64,000 nucleotides of DNA from Propionibacteriales bacterium (GTDB taxonomy: Bacteria; Actinomycetota; Actinomycetes; Propionibacteriales; Nocardioidaceae): NCBI GenBank assembly GCA_026392455.1, contig JAPLCB010000004.1, positions 620,001 to 684,000 of the forward strand, read 5' to 3'. The position numbers and the translations under genes are program-made. Shown piece by piece: positions 1 through 8,776 of the stretch (within the stretch, counting starts at the first letter, position 1; each line of letters starts with the position of its first letter). Under the pieces are notes generated by a model. That model had not been told where the DNA came from and did not search any database. It saw nothing but the letters and a program-made list of their open reading frames with translations.

Positions 1-284
1 GGCTCAACGCCCTTCGCACGCTGTCCGAGGAGCAGGCCCCCCAACAGGCCAGCATCGCCAAGCTGCTCTGGGCCAACTGGCACCGCACCCTCGGAGAGCT
101 CGCCATGCTGGTGCGCGGTCCGGACGGGCTCGGCGCTGGGCCCGGCTACCACCTCGACGAGTGGCAGCGACTGTTCCTGTTCACCCGCGCGGACACCATC
201 TACGGCGGCTCCGACGAGGTCCAGCGCAACATCCTGTCCGAGCGCGTGCTCGGCCTTCCCCGCGAAGCCGTTCCCCAGTCCTGA
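1..284 (+). CDS. fadE30: Acyl-CoA dehydrogenase, C-terminal part (FadE30-like)
   Basis: Only the last 93 codons are present; the gene begins before the window. The tail carries the acyl-CoA dehydrogenase C-terminal signature IYGGSDEVQRNILSERVLG, which in this family sits by the FAD and the acyl pocket. It ends 19 bases before an SDR that is followed by a TetR regulator and a thiolase. That matches the order fadE30-Rv3559c-kstR2-fadA6 of the M. tuberculosis KstR2 regulon. By that synteny it should desaturate a CoA thioester of the indanedione propionate (HIP) left after rings A and B are removed. The family is certain; the FadE30 assignment rests on neighbours only. Confidence 0.75.
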   Translation, partial: LNALRTLSEEQAPQQASIAKLLWANWHRTLGELAMLVRGPDGLGAGPGYHLDEWQRLFLFTRADTIYGGSDEVQRNILSERVLGLPREAVPQS

Positions 285-303
285 CTCACCCACGAAGAAA
301 GAC

Positions 304-1116
304 ATGACCACCGTGACTACTGAACGCCCCGAGCAGCCCGTCCCCGACTACGTCCCCGGCCACGGTCTCCTGGCTGGCAAGGTCGTCGTCGTGACCGCCG
401 CCGCTGGCAAGGGCATTGGTGCGTCCGTCGTCCGTCGGTCGCTGGAGGAAGGCGCGAAGGCGGTCGTCCTCTCCGACACCCACGAGCGCCGGGTCGCCGA
501 GGCGCACGAGGAGCTGGCGGCCGAGTTCGGCGCCGAGCGGGTGCTTTCGACGGTCACCGACGTCACCAACGAGGAGCAGGTCCAGGCGCTGCTCGACCTG
601 GCCGACACCGTTGGCGGTGTCGACGTGATGATCAACAACGCCGGCCTCGGCGGTACCGCCAGCATCATGGAGATGACCGACGACCAGTGGGGCAAGGTCC
701 TCGACATCACCCTGACCGGCACCTTCCGCACGGTGCGCGCTGCGTCCAACCGGATGATCGCGAACGGCACCCGGGGAGTGATCGTCAACAACGCGTCGGT
801 GCTCGGGTGGCGGGCCCAGGAGGGGCAGGCGCACTACGCCGCGGCCAAGGCCGGCGTGATGGCGCTGACCCGGTGCGCCGCGCTCGACGTCGCGCCGCAC
901 GGGATCCGGATCAACGCCGTCTCGCCGAGCATCGCGATGCACCCGTTCCTGGCGAAGGTCACCTCCGACGAGCTGCTCCACGAGCTCAAGCAGCGCGAGG
1001 CGTTCGGACGGGCGGCCGAGCCGTGGGAGATCGCCAACGTGATGGTCTTCCTGGCCAGCGACTACTCGTCGTACCTGACCGGCGAGGTGATCAGTGCCAG
1101 CAGCCAGCGCGCCTGA
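304..1116 (+). CDS. ipdF: SDR oxidoreductase, IpdF-like (Rv3559c type)
   Basis: A 270-residue short-chain dehydrogenase. The NAD(P) glycine motif TAAAGKGIG is at about residues 31-39, NNAG at 111-114, and the catalytic Ser165, Tyr178 and Lys182 (YAAAK) are all present. Its position between a fadE30-type dehydrogenase and kstR2 matches Rv3559c (IpdF), which is placed in C/D-ring cholesterol catabolism and acts on the 5-hydroxy/5-oxo group of the HIP-CoA series. The N-terminal 20 residues are an extension before the Rossmann fold. The 3' end overlaps the proposed kstR2 start by 23 bases, so the two are translated from one message. Enzyme class is sure; the substrate is inferred from synteny. 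Confidence 0.8.
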   Translation: MTTVTTERPEQPVPDYVPGHGLLAGKVVVVTAAAGKGIGASVVRRSLEEGAKAVVLSDTHERRVAEAHEELAAEFGAERVLSTVTDVTNEEQVQALLDLADTVGGVDVMINNAGLGGTASIMEMTDDQWGKVLDITLTGTFRTVRAASNRMIANGTRGVIVNNASVLGWRAQEGQAHYAAAKAGVMALTRCAALDVAPHGIRINAVSPSIAMHPFLAKVTSDELLHELKQREAFGRAAEPWEIANVMVFLASDYSSYLTGEVISASSQRA

Positions 1117-1711
1117 CGGAGCTTCGGCAACCACGTCCAGCGGGTCGCGCCGCGACGAGCTCCTGGCGATCGCAGCAGGGCTCTTCGCCGAGCGCGGCTT
1201 CACCAACACCACCGTGCGCGACATCGCGGACGCTGCCGGCATCCTGTCGGGCAGCCTCTACCACCACTTCGACTCCAAGGAGTCGATGGTCGACGAGCTG
1301 CTGGACACCTTCCAGACCGAGCTCTGGACCAAGTACGACGCCATCGAGGCCAGCGACCTGACCGCGAAGGGCAAGCTCGAGGCAGTCGTCCGGGCGTCGT
1401 TCGAGGCGATCGGCGAGCACCACAGCGAAGTGGCGATCTTCCAGAGCGATGCGCTCTACCTCGCGACCTTCGAGCGTTTCGGCTACCTGATCGAGCGGAA
1501 CCGCAAGTTCCGCGCCCTGTGGACCGGCCTGCTGGAGCAGGGGGTGGCGAGCGGTGAGCTGAAGGCCGACCTCGACGTCGCCCTGGTCTACCGCTTCCTG
1601 CGTGACACCGTCTGGGTCGCCGTGCGCTGGTACCGCCCCGGCGGTTCCCTGACCCCGGCCGACGTGGCCGACCAGTACCTCACGATCCTGCTCGACGGCA
1701 TTTCCCACTGA
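1094..1711 (+). CDS. kstR2: TetR-family repressor KstR2
   Basis: A 205-residue TetR regulator. The N-terminal helix-turn-helix includes TVRDIADAAG and SLYHHFDSKE at about residues 40-65, followed by an all-helical ligand domain. KstR2 represses the C/D-ring (HIP) genes and is released by HIP-CoA. The identity rests on its place between ipdF and fadA6, and on a perfect KstR2 operator (AnCAAGnnCTTGnT) at 9574-9587 between echA20 and an SDR gene in this window. The GTG start lies inside the ipdF 3' end; the length fits the family (about 200 residues). No operator is visible directly upstream, so expression probably comes from a promoter before the window. Confidence 0.88.
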   Translation: MPAASAPDGASATTSSGSRRDELLAIAAGLFAERGFTNTTVRDIADAAGILSGSLYHHFDSKESMVDELLDTFQTELWTKYDAIEASDLTAKGKLEAVVRASFEAIGEHHSEVAIFQSDALYLATFERFGYLIERNRKFRALWTGLLEQGVASGELKADLDVALVYRFLRDTVWVAVRWYRPGGSLTPADVADQYLTILLDGISH

Positions 1712-1738
1712 GAACGTCCCCATGATTGGAGCAATACC

Positions 1739-2905
1739 GTGACCGAGGCCTACATCATCGATGCCGTCCGGACGCCCGTCGGCAAGCGCCGCGGCTCGCT
1801 GGCGAGCATGCACTCCGCCGACCTGGGCGCGCACGTGCTGTCCGCTCTGGTCGAGCGCACCGGGATCGACGCCGGCGCCGTCGACGACGTGATCATGGGT
1901 TGCTGCGACACCATCGGCTCCCAGGCCGGTGACGTCGCCCGGACCGCCTGGTTGGTCGCCGGTCTGCCCGACCACGTCCCCGGCGTGACCATCGATCGTC
2001 AGTGCGGGTCCTCCCAGCAAGCGGTGCACTTCGCTGCGCAGGGCGTGATGTCCGGGACCCAGGACCTGGTGATCGCCGGTGGACTGCAGAACATGTCCGC
2101 GATCCCGATCTCGGCCGCGATGCTGGTGGCCGACCAGTACGGCTTCACCACCCCGTTCGCCGAGTCCCCGGGCTGGAACGCGCGCTACGGCGACGTCGAG
2201 GTCTCCCAGTTCAACTCGGCCGAGATGATCGCCGAGAAGTGGGACATCAGCCGCGAGGACATGGAGCAGTTCGCCCTGAACTCCCACAACCGAGCCAAGA
2301 CGGCCATCGCCGAGGGCAGGTTCGACAACGAGATCGCTCCGGTGACGCTGGCGGACGGCACCGTGTTCACCACCGACGAGTGCCCGCGGGAGACGTCGCT
2401 GGAGAAGATGGCCGGCCTGGACCCGCTGGCGCCCGGCGGTCGGATCACGGCCGGCGTCGCGAGCCAGATCTGCGACGGCGCCTCTGCCCTGCTGATCGCC
2501 TCGGAGAAGGCGGTCAAGGACCACGACCTCAAGCCCCGAGCGCGGATCCACCACCTCTCGGTCAAGGGTGACGACCCGATCTGGATGCTGACCGGCCCGA
2601 TCCGGGCGACCCGGCACGCGCTGGAGAAGACCGGGCTGACGATCGACGACATCGACCTGTTCGAGTGCAACGAGGCGTTCGCCTCCGTCGTCCTGGCCTG
2701 GGCCAAGGAGCTCGACGTCCCGCTGGAGAAGGTCAACGTCAACGGCGGCGGCATCGCGCTGGGCCACCCGATCGGTGCCACCGGCACCCGGATCATGGCG
2801 ACCCTGCTGAACGAGCTCGAGCGCACCGGCGGGCGGTACGCGTTGCAGACCATGTGCGAGGGCGGCGGACAGGCCAACGTCACCATCATCGAGCGCCTCG
2901 GCTAA
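1739..2905 (+). CDS. fadA6: Thiolase FadA6 (acetyl-CoA acetyltransferase family)
   Basis: A 388-residue thiolase. The nucleophile is Cys89 in DRQCGSSQ, the His motif is GHPIGATG, and the C-terminal base is in MCEGGG. It follows kstR2 by 27 bases with a GGAG ribosome site before a GTG start, matching fadA6-kstR2 in M. tuberculosis. In that pathway FadA6 carries out thiolytic cleavage of late beta-keto CoA intermediates after ring C is opened. It is clearly different from the second thiolase in this window (fadA5 at 11415). The family is certain; the name depends on synteny. Confidence 0.87.
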   Translation: MTEAYIIDAVRTPVGKRRGSLASMHSADLGAHVLSALVERTGIDAGAVDDVIMGCCDTIGSQAGDVARTAWLVAGLPDHVPGVTIDRQCGSSQQAVHFAAQGVMSGTQDLVIAGGLQNMSAIPISAAMLVADQYGFTTPFAESPGWNARYGDVEVSQFNSAEMIAEKWDISREDMEQFALNSHNRAKTAIAEGRFDNEIAPVTLADGTVFTTDECPRETSLEKMAGLDPLAPGGRITAGVASQICDGASALLIASEKAVKDHDLKPRARIHHLSVKGDDPIWMLTGPIRATRHALEKTGLTIDDIDLFECNEAFASVVLAWAKELDVPLEKVNVNGGGIALGHPIGATGTRIMATLLNELERTGGRYALQTMCEGGGQANVTIIERLG

Positions 2906-2947
2906 ATCGTTCGGCCGGTCGCGGATCGCTCGGGCAGACTCGCGATC

Positions 2948-3949
2948 GTGGAGCTCGAGGAGTTCGCCCCGGACGACCTGGCCGCGGTCGACGCGTACGT
3001 CGGCATCATCCAGGCCTGCAACGACCACGACGCGCCGTGGGAGGTGCCGCTCACCCGGTCGCGCCAGCGCCAGGAGATGCGCTTCGGCTGGGACGGGGAG
3101 GTCCCGCGCTACCTCCTCGTCCGTGACGGCGGGCGACCCGTGGGCACGATCTGCTTCTTCGCGTCCGAGCACGACAACCTCGAGCTGTCCTGGATCGAGC
3201 TCCGGATCGCACCAGAACACCGACGGCAGGGGCTGGGACGCGCTGCGCTCGCGGGGGCCTTCGAGTTCTCGCTCGCTGCCGGTCGGCCCCTGGTCATCCT
3301 GGAGCAGGCCTGGGACTCGCCGGCCGTCCGCGCCCTGGCCGCCGCGTTCGACCTCCCGATGCGTCAGGTGTCGGTACGTCGGGTCCAGGACCTGGCCGGG
3401 GACGACGACGAGCTCGCACGTTTCCGGGCCCTCCGCGCCGAGGCCGAGGAACGGTCGGCCACCTACGACCTGGTCCGGGTGCTCGGACCGACGCCGGTGG
3501 AGCTGCTCGACGGTTTGGTCACCGTCACCGAGGCGATCAACGACGCCCCGGTCGACGACCTCGAGTACGAGGACGAGGTGTACGACGTCGCACGGATCCA
3601 GGGACTTGAGCAGGCCCAGGCCGCCGCCGGGTACCGGCTGCTGCGGGTGATCGCGGTGGAGCGGTCTACCGGCGTGGTCGCCGGGCACTCGCTGATCCGG
3701 ATCGACACCGAGCAGCCCGAGTACGCCGAGCAGGACGACACCACCGTGCTCGGAGACCACCGCGGCCACCGGCTCGGGCTGCGGATGAAGGCCGACATGC
3801 TCTGCTGGCTGGCCACCGATGAGCCCCAGGTGCGCAGGATCCTGACCGAGAACGCAGAGTCCAACGAGCCGATGATCGCGGTCAACGAACGACTCGGGTA
3901 CCGGGTGGTCGGGCGCGAGCTGCTGTACCAGTGCCGCCTGGAGGTGTGA
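2948..3949 (+). CDS. Tandem-GNAT acetyltransferase
   Basis: A 333-residue protein with two GNAT folds. The N-terminal one has the acetyl-CoA pyrophosphate loop RRQGLGRAA near residue 100. The second domain (about 170-333) has the related loop HRGHRLGLRMK and a NERLGYRVVG ending typical of GNAT beta-strands 6-7. Such double-GNAT proteins in actinobacteria include mycothiol synthase and many of unknown substrate. This one lacks any context linking it to mycothiol. It starts with GTG 42 bases after fadA6 but is probably not part of the steroid pathway. The substrate is unknown. Confidence 0.75.
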   Translation: MELEEFAPDDLAAVDAYVGIIQACNDHDAPWEVPLTRSRQRQEMRFGWDGEVPRYLLVRDGGRPVGTICFFASEHDNLELSWIELRIAPEHRRQGLGRAALAGAFEFSLAAGRPLVILEQAWDSPAVRALAAAFDLPMRQVSVRRVQDLAGDDDELARFRALRAEAEERSATYDLVRVLGPTPVELLDGLVTVTEAINDAPVDDLEYEDEVYDVARIQGLEQAQAAAGYRLLRVIAVERSTGVVAGHSLIRIDTEQPEYAEQDDTTVLGDHRGHRLGLRMKADMLCWLATDEPQVRRILTENAESNEPMIAVNERLGYRVVGRELLYQCRLEV

Positions 3950-3950
3950 G

Positions 3951-3974
3951 GGGACGCTACGGTGGGGGCGTCCC
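3951..3974 (+). terminator. Weak hairpin after the GNAT gene
   Basis: GGGACGC and GCGTCCC form a 7-bp stem around a 10-base loop immediately after the GNAT stop codon. There is no T run, so an intrinsic terminator role is only possible. The loop also contains TACGGT, which could be a -10 box for the lipoprotein gene downstream. Confidence 0.3.
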
Positions 3975-4009
3975 GGGACGTCCTCGGAACAGAACGGAGA
4001 CTGCTCGCG

Positions 4010-4369
4010 ATGCGCGCTCTTGGTACGGCACTGGTCCTGGCCCTCCTGGTGGCCGTCGGCGGCTGCGGCAGCGACGACAAGAGCCCGGCGACCAAGAGCG
4101 ACCGTCCGACTGCCGAGCAGCTGGCCGCCGGTCTGAAGCGGGTCAACGCGACGTCGACCGCTCCCTACACCGACGAGGAAGCACTCTGCGTCGGTCAGGT
4201 GTTCCGGGACTCCAAGCTCTCGGACGAGTCGTTGCGCCAGGTCGAGGCGGACCTGCTGAAGTTCCAGCCTCCCGCTGCTGAGGAAGCCATCTACCGCAAC
4301 CTGGTCCCGAGCCTGGCCACCTGCCTCAGTCGCCGTCTGACGGCCCCGACGGCGTCGCCCAGCTCCTGA
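4010..4369 (+). CDS. Small lipoprotein, paralogue 1
   Basis: A 119-residue predicted lipoprotein. From the ATG at 4010 the N-terminus MRALGTALVLALLVAVGGC is a signal peptide with lipobox VGGC (Cys19). A longer in-frame start at 3962 would put 16 polar residues before the signal, so I prefer 4010. The mature domain has a conserved Cys pair (ALCVGQVF ... LATCL) and the helix-like stretch SKLSDESL. It is a paralogue of the next gene, which shares MRALG, the lipobox position, SELSDEAV and the Cys pair. It has no known function; it is probably anchored on the outer face of the membrane. Confidence 0.65.
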   Translation: MRALGTALVLALLVAVGGCGSDDKSPATKSDRPTAEQLAAGLKRVNATSTAPYTDEEALCVGQVFRDSKLSDESLRQVEADLLKFQPPAAEEAIYRNLVPSLATCLSRRLTAPTASPSS

Positions 4370-4386
4370 GTGGCCGGACCACGCCC

Positions 4387-4707
4387 GTGACGATGCGTGC
4401 CCTCGGACTTCTGGTCGGGTGCGTTGCTCTGGTCACAGGCTGCAGCAGCGGCAGTGACCGTCCCTCGCGCGACGCCGTCGTGACCAGCTTCAAGTCCGGC
4501 AAGGCCGGCGAGGCTTTCAAGATCCCGCCCGGGTTGCTCACCGACGCCCAGTACCGGTGCATCGGCGCGGCTATCGTCGACTCCGAGCTCTCGGACGAGG
4601 CCGTGGCCGCGATCGAGGACGCGGACACGTCCTACGCGTTCGACGACGGCGAGACCCGAGAGCTGCGCAACGTCGGGACTGCCATCCAGGCCTGCAAGGA
4701 CTCCTGA
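4387..4707 (+). CDS. Small lipoprotein, paralogue 2
   Basis: A 106-residue predicted lipoprotein starting at GTG 4387 (an ATG at 4393 is equally possible). The signal peptide ends in lipobox LVTGC. The mature domain has Cys residues in QYRCIGAAI and AIQACKDS that line up with the pair in the preceding gene, and the shared motif SELSDEAV. The 17-base gap suggests co-transcription after a local duplication. No family is recognised. The paired cysteines would be expected to form a disulfide outside the cell. Confidence 0.62.
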   Translation: MTMRALGLLVGCVALVTGCSSGSDRPSRDAVVTSFKSGKAGEAFKIPPGLLTDAQYRCIGAAIVDSELSDEAVAAIEDADTSYAFDDGETRELRNVGTAIQACKDS

Positions 4708-4737
4708 GCGCCTGGCCTGCTCGACGACCCAGCGTGG

Positions 4738-5991
4738 CTAGTCCGGTTCCACCAGCGGGTGCGGCTCGACCAGGCTGTGCAGGTACCGCTTGGTGTTCGC
4801 TCGCATCGGTCGGCCGGCGAAGCGGCCGTTCAAGAACGAGAACGCCGTCCCGTACGACGTGACCGCGGCTGCGGCGTGCGTCGGCGCCAGGTTTACCGAG
4901 AGTCGCACCCGGCCGCCGTACCCGGCCCAACGCTCGGCCAGCCCGCGGCCGCACTCGAACGGGACGACGTCGTCCAGGCGGCTGTGCGAGACCAGCGCCT
5001 CCATCCGTGGGTATCGCCGGTTGCCGAGCTGTTGCTCGGCCACGATCGTGGCGAACGGCTCCTCGCGCAGGAGTGCCCCGATCGACCGACCGTCGGCGGT
5101 CAGGGTGCTGGAGCGGGTGAACGCGTAGCGGCGCAGGGACTCGAACATGCACTGCTCGCTCAGCGCGTAGGCGACGTCCAAGCCCTTCTGGTTCAGCAGC
5201 GGTGCCAGATCGATCTGGTAGTCGCTGGACAGCCCGACCAGCGCGTACCCCAGGAAGGCGAAGTAGGGGCCGCCGTCGAGCATCCGGGCCACCAGCGGAA
5301 AGTCTGCGGGGACGGCCCCGCAGACGGCTCCCTTGACATCGAGCTCCGGGGCGTACTCGTGCCACAGCTCAGCAGCCGACGCGGCCGCGCCGCCGCCCTG
5401 GGAGTACCCGGCGATCGCGGTCGGTCCGGCCACCGGGATGTCGGGGTTGTCGAGCTGCTGAGCTGCCCGGAGCGCGTCGAGCACCACCCGGCCCTGCACC
5501 TCGCGGGACATGTAGGTGTGGGTGCCGTCGATTCCGAGGCCCTGGTAGTCCGGGACGACCACGTTGTAGCCGCGCGCGAGCAGCCCGGTGATGAAGATCG
5601 ACTCGTACTCGCGCCCGGCTGCCATCTGCCGAGACGGGGCGCACTGGCTGCCCATGCCCTGGGTGCCGACCGCAAAGGACACCAGGCCCCGGTCGTCGCG
5701 CTTGCTCCGCGGACGGATCGGCGTCATCACCGTGCCGGTCACCGGGATCACCCGGCCGAGCCGGTCGGTGGTGGTGAACATGATTCGCTCGACCCGGGCC
5801 GGGGCCGGGATGAGCTTGAACGGGTCGACGTAGAACCGCGCCGACTCGGCCTTGATGACCTCGCCGGGCGTCGACGGCACCTGCTCGGGGGCGTCGTAGA
5901 ACGCGTCGCGGGGGTTGGGCTTCAGCTGCCGCGCACCGACAGCCGTCAGGGCGAAACGGATCGCACGGTCCACCACGGAGGTCTCGGTCAC
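4738..5991 (-). CDS. Secretory-lipase-family alpha/beta hydrolase
   Basis: A 417-residue alpha/beta hydrolase of the fungal/actinobacterial secretory lipase type (PF03583). The nucleophile elbow GYSQGG has Ser197, the charge relay Asp is likely in SHSRLDDVVPF and the His in APTHAAA. PDYQGLG at about 147-153 is the strand before the lid. Unlike many relatives it shows no clear signal peptide from the GTG start, so it may be cytoplasmic or exported without Sec. It lies between C/D-ring gene blocks, and hydrolysis of steryl or acyl esters is a plausible but unproven role. Confidence 0.72.
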   Translation of the reverse strand: MTETSVVDRAIRFALTAVGARQLKPNPRDAFYDAPEQVPSTPGEVIKAESARFYVDPFKLIPAPARVERIMFTTTDRLGRVIPVTGTVMTPIRPRSKRDDRGLVSFAVGTQGMGSQCAPSRQMAAGREYESIFITGLLARGYNVVVPDYQGLGIDGTHTYMSREVQGRVVLDALRAAQQLDNPDIPVAGPTAIAGYSQGGGAAASAAELWHEYAPELDVKGAVCGAVPADFPLVARMLDGGPYFAFLGYALVGLSSDYQIDLAPLLNQKGLDVAYALSEQCMFESLRRYAFTRSSTLTADGRSIGALLREEPFATIVAEQQLGNRRYPRMEALVSHSRLDDVVPFECGRGLAERWAGYGGRVRLSVNLAPTHAAAAVTSYGTAFSFLNGRFAGRPMRANTKRYLHSLVEPHPLVEPD

Positions 5992-6015
5992 GACCCTGAT
6001 CCTGCCAGTACCGCG

Positions 6016-7083
6016 CTAGGCGAGATATCCCTGCGTCCGCTTCAGCTCCGCCGCGGCCTGGAGGACCACGCGCTCGATCAGCTCGGCGCAGGTCGGCAGG
6101 TCCTCGATCACACCGACGACCTGGCCGGAGGCGAGGATGCCCGCGTCCGGGTTGCCTTCGACGAGACCGGCCTTGAGCATCATCGGGGTGTTCGCGGCGA
6201 GCACCATCTGCGCCCACGAACGGTCCGAGCCGTGCTTCATGGACTGCCCGTCCTTGATCAGCCCCCGCCAGGACATCCCGCTCATCTTCTTGAACGCGAG
6301 CGTGCGACGCGCGGTCGGCCCGAGGCGCTTGATCGCGCTGGACTCCTCGACGGAGTCGACCAGGTCGGTCCGCAGCATCCGGTGCGGCATCCCGTCGACC
6401 TTGGCGGTCACGACGGTGCCGTTGAGGTCGGCGTCGAGGTAGCGCTGCTTGACGGCGTCCGGGACGGTGGAGTCCTGCGTCAGCAGGAAGCGTGTGCCCA
6501 TGCCGATCCCGGCGGCACCGTAGGAGAGCGCTGCGGCGAGGCCGCGGCCGTCGAAGAAGCCACCAGCCGCGATCACGGGGATGTCGACGGCATCGAGCAC
6601 GGTCGGCAGCAGGAGCGTCGTCGGGACGCTGCCGGTGTGGCCACCGCCCTCGCCACCCTGGATCATGACGGCGTCGGCCCCCCAGGAGGCCACCTTCTTC
6701 GCGTGCTTGGCAGCGCCGATGCTCGGGATCACGACGATGTCGTGCTCCTTGAGCTTCGCGATCAGCTCGGGCTTGGGGGCCAGTGCGAACGAGGCCACCT
6801 TGACGCCGTACTCGATCAACAGGTCGCAGCGGGCGGGGGCGTCCGCGGCGTCGGCGCGCAGGTTGACGCCGAACGGCTGGTCGGTGCGACCCTTGACCTC
6901 GACGATCGCCTTCTCGAGCTCTTCGTGGGTCATCGTGGCCGAGGCCAGGATGCCCAGGCCGCCGGCGTTGGCGGTCCCGGAGACCAGGCGCGGACCGGCG
7001 ACCCAGCCCATCCCGGTCTGGACGACCGGGTGCTTGATCCCGGCGAGCTCGGTCAGGGGAGTCTTCAGCAGCTGCTCGATCAT
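6016..7083 (-). CDS. ipdC: IpdC, nitronate-monooxygenase-fold flavoprotein
   Basis: A 355-residue FMN TIM-barrel protein of the 2-nitropropane dioxygenase family, with GMGWVAGPRL at the N-terminus and the phosphate/FMN motif GGEGGGHTG near residue 140. It is last in echA20-ipdA-ipdB-ipdC, each gene overlapping the next by a few bases, exactly the Rv3550-Rv3553 order. In cholesterol catabolism IpdC acts in the HIP-CoA branch as a reductase, not as a nitronate oxidase. The ATG overlaps the ipdB stop as ATGA. There is a related protein at 29904. Confidence 0.87.
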   Translation of the reverse strand: MIEQLLKTPLTELAGIKHPVVQTGMGWVAGPRLVSGTANAGGLGILASATMTHEELEKAIVEVKGRTDQPFGVNLRADAADAPARCDLLIEYGVKVASFALAPKPELIAKLKEHDIVVIPSIGAAKHAKKVASWGADAVMIQGGEGGGHTGSVPTTLLLPTVLDAVDIPVIAAGGFFDGRGLAAALSYGAAGIGMGTRFLLTQDSTVPDAVKQRYLDADLNGTVVTAKVDGMPHRMLRTDLVDSVEESSAIKRLGPTARRTLAFKKMSGMSWRGLIKDGQSMKHGSDRSWAQMVLAANTPMMLKAGLVEGNPDAGILASGQVVGVIEDLPTCAELIERVVLQAAAELKRTQGYLA

Positions 7084-7865
7084 GCCTGTGCTTCCTTCTG
7101 GGCCTCCACCGGCGGGACCTCGCGGTCGCGCAGGTTCTTCGGGTCGAGCACGTTGCGGATGATCATCAGCTCGGTCTCGGTCGGCTCGCGGGTCACGGGC
7201 ACCTCGCCGTCGGGCAGCGACAGGGCGAAGCCGGTCGCGTCCACGACCTCGTCCACGCTGACGCCCGGGTGCACGGACAGCAACCTGACGGTGTCATCGG
7301 CGCCCTTGACGTCGAAGACACCCAGGTTGGAGACGATCCGGTGGATGTCGTTGTACTTCGAGGCGCCCGGGCCGGCAGCCTTGGCACGGGCCGGACCGAC
7401 ACCGGAGACGATGTCGACGCTCTCCACGAAGACACGACTGTTGTGCTTCGGCACCCAGTACGACGTGCGGTTGTTGACCGTGTTGCCGGGGGCTCCCCGG
7501 GAGCCGAGGAGCTGACGCTTCGGCTGGGCGAAGTCGCCGATCGCGGAGATGTTCTGGTTGCCGTGCTTGTCGACCTGGGTCGCGCCCATCATCACGTGGC
7601 GCTTGCCGTACGCCACCACGTCGAAGACCCGCCGGAACGGGATCCAGCCCTCGACCACGTCGGCCTTGGCGAACAGCGGGGGAGTGCCGCCCAGGAAGAG
7701 CGACTCACCGTCGGAGATCACCAGGTCCGGGTTCGAGGTCAGCTTGGCGAGCCTGACGCCGAGCATCGGCAGCATGCCCATGGGGGAGGCAAAGATCTCG
7801 CCGTCGTCCTTGAAGGAATCGGCGATCGCGGCGGCGCAGACCTCGGCACGACTGAACTCCGTCAT
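7080..7865 (-). CDS. ipdB: IpdB, beta subunit of the ring-C opening hydrolase
   Basis: A 261-residue CoA-transferase family I protein. IpdA and IpdB form a heteromer that hydrolyses a carbon-carbon bond to open ring C (COCHEA-CoA) despite the transferase fold. The sequence has FASPMGMLPMLG, SDGESLFLGG and the conserved GATQVDKHGNQN block. I chose the ATG at 7865, which makes a TGATG stop-start with ipdA; a GTG one codon earlier is possible. Translational coupling to ipdA fits a 1:1 complex. Confidence 0.9.
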   Translation of the reverse strand: MTEFSRAEVCAAAIADSFKDDGEIFASPMGMLPMLGVRLAKLTSNPDLVISDGESLFLGGTPPLFAKADVVEGWIPFRRVFDVVAYGKRHVMMGATQVDKHGNQNISAIGDFAQPKRQLLGSRGAPGNTVNNRTSYWVPKHNSRVFVESVDIVSGVGPARAKAAGPGASKYNDIHRIVSNLGVFDVKGADDTVRLLSVHPGVSVDEVVDATGFALSLPDGEVPVTREPTETELMIIRNVLDPKNLRDREVPPVEAQKEAQA

Positions 7866-8776
7866 CACTTGGCTCCTTCGAGCTCGGCATGGAAGGCAAC
7901 GACAGCTGCCTGGTAGGCGTCTTCGTCCCCGGAGAGAAACCGCTCCTCGAAAGCGGCCCAGTCCTCGTCCGACCCACCCGCTGCTGCGGCGTACGCCTTC
8001 TGGAACTTCTCGTCACGCTCGTAGTCGGGGGTGCACACCGTGAAGTGCGCGCCGTTCGGGGTCTCGACGACGCCGTCGACCATCATCCGGCTGATCAGCA
8101 GCCGCTGGACCGGCGTGTCCACGGTCAAGCCCGCGGTGTCGACGATCTGCTCGACCGAGACGAACGCCTTGTCGGCGGCCTGGACGAAGAGGTCGTCGAA
8201 GTACGGGTCCGGGCCGAGGTAAGCGGCGTTGCCGTGCGCGTCGGCACGGTTCAGGTGCACCAGCGCTACGTCGAGCTTGAGCGCCGGTACGGCGGTCAAC
8301 TCCTCGTAGACATCGGCGTTCTCGGCTGTGTCCATGGGGTACGGCGAGGTGACGGTCTTGATCCAGGGGTTGTTGACCAGCACGTCAGAGCCGAGCCCCG
8401 CCCGCATCGGGAGGAACGGGAGCCGCTGCGCCGCGGCGTACAGGCCGGTCTGGAACATGCCCTCGTCGAGCTCGACGATCTCGGGAATGGTGCCGTTCTG
8501 CCGGGCCCGCTGGAAGTTCGGCTCCAGCGGGATCGAGTCCAGCGAGACGAACGCGTAGACCAGCTTCTTGATCTTGCCGGCGCGGGCGAGCAGGCCGACG
8601 TCGGCGCCGCCCCAGCTCACGATGGTCAGGTCCTTGAGGTCAGAGCGCAGGATCGCACGGACCAGGGCCATCGGCTTGCGCCGCGGCCCCCAGCCGCCGA
8701 TGCCGATGGTCATTCCATCGGAGAGCTGTGCGACGACCTCGTCGATCGTCATGACCTTCTCGCGGGGCTTGCTCAC
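7865..8776 (-). CDS. ipdA: IpdA, alpha subunit of the ring-C opening hydrolase
   Basis: A 303-residue CoA-transferase-like alpha subunit. The N-terminal glycine-rich GMTIGIGGWGPRRKPM, the central SWGGADVGLL and the NRADAHGNAAYLGPDPYFDDL stretch are typical of IpdA and of glutaconate CoA-transferase alpha chains. It starts with GTG overlapping the echA20 stop by 4 bases and is coupled to ipdB. With IpdB it opens ring C in late steroid catabolism. It is likely controlled by KstR2 through the operator at 9574-9587, upstream of echA20. Confidence 0.9.
   Translation of the reverse strand: MSKPREKVMTIDEVVAQLSDGMTIGIGGWGPRRKPMALVRAILRSDLKDLTIVSWGGADVGLLARAGKIKKLVYAFVSLDSIPLEPNFQRARQNGTIPEIVELDEGMFQTGLYAAAQRLPFLPMRAGLGSDVLVNNPWIKTVTSPYPMDTAENADVYEELTAVPALKLDVALVHLNRADAHGNAAYLGPDPYFDDLFVQAADKAFVSVEQIVDTAGLTVDTPVQRLLISRMMVDGVVETPNGAHFTVCTPDYERDEKFQKAYAAAAGGSDEDWAAFEERFLSGDEDAYQAAVVAFHAELEGAK

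Noticed and set aside
1091-3769. An 892-codon open frame on the minus strand
   Set aside because: It is antisense to kstR2, fadA6 and the GNAT gene, has Arg/Asp/Val-rich shadow composition and no domain; it arises from third-position GC bias.
4759-7515. A 918-codon open frame on the plus strand
   Set aside because: It runs antisense to the lipase, ipdC and part of ipdB and has no recognisable motif.
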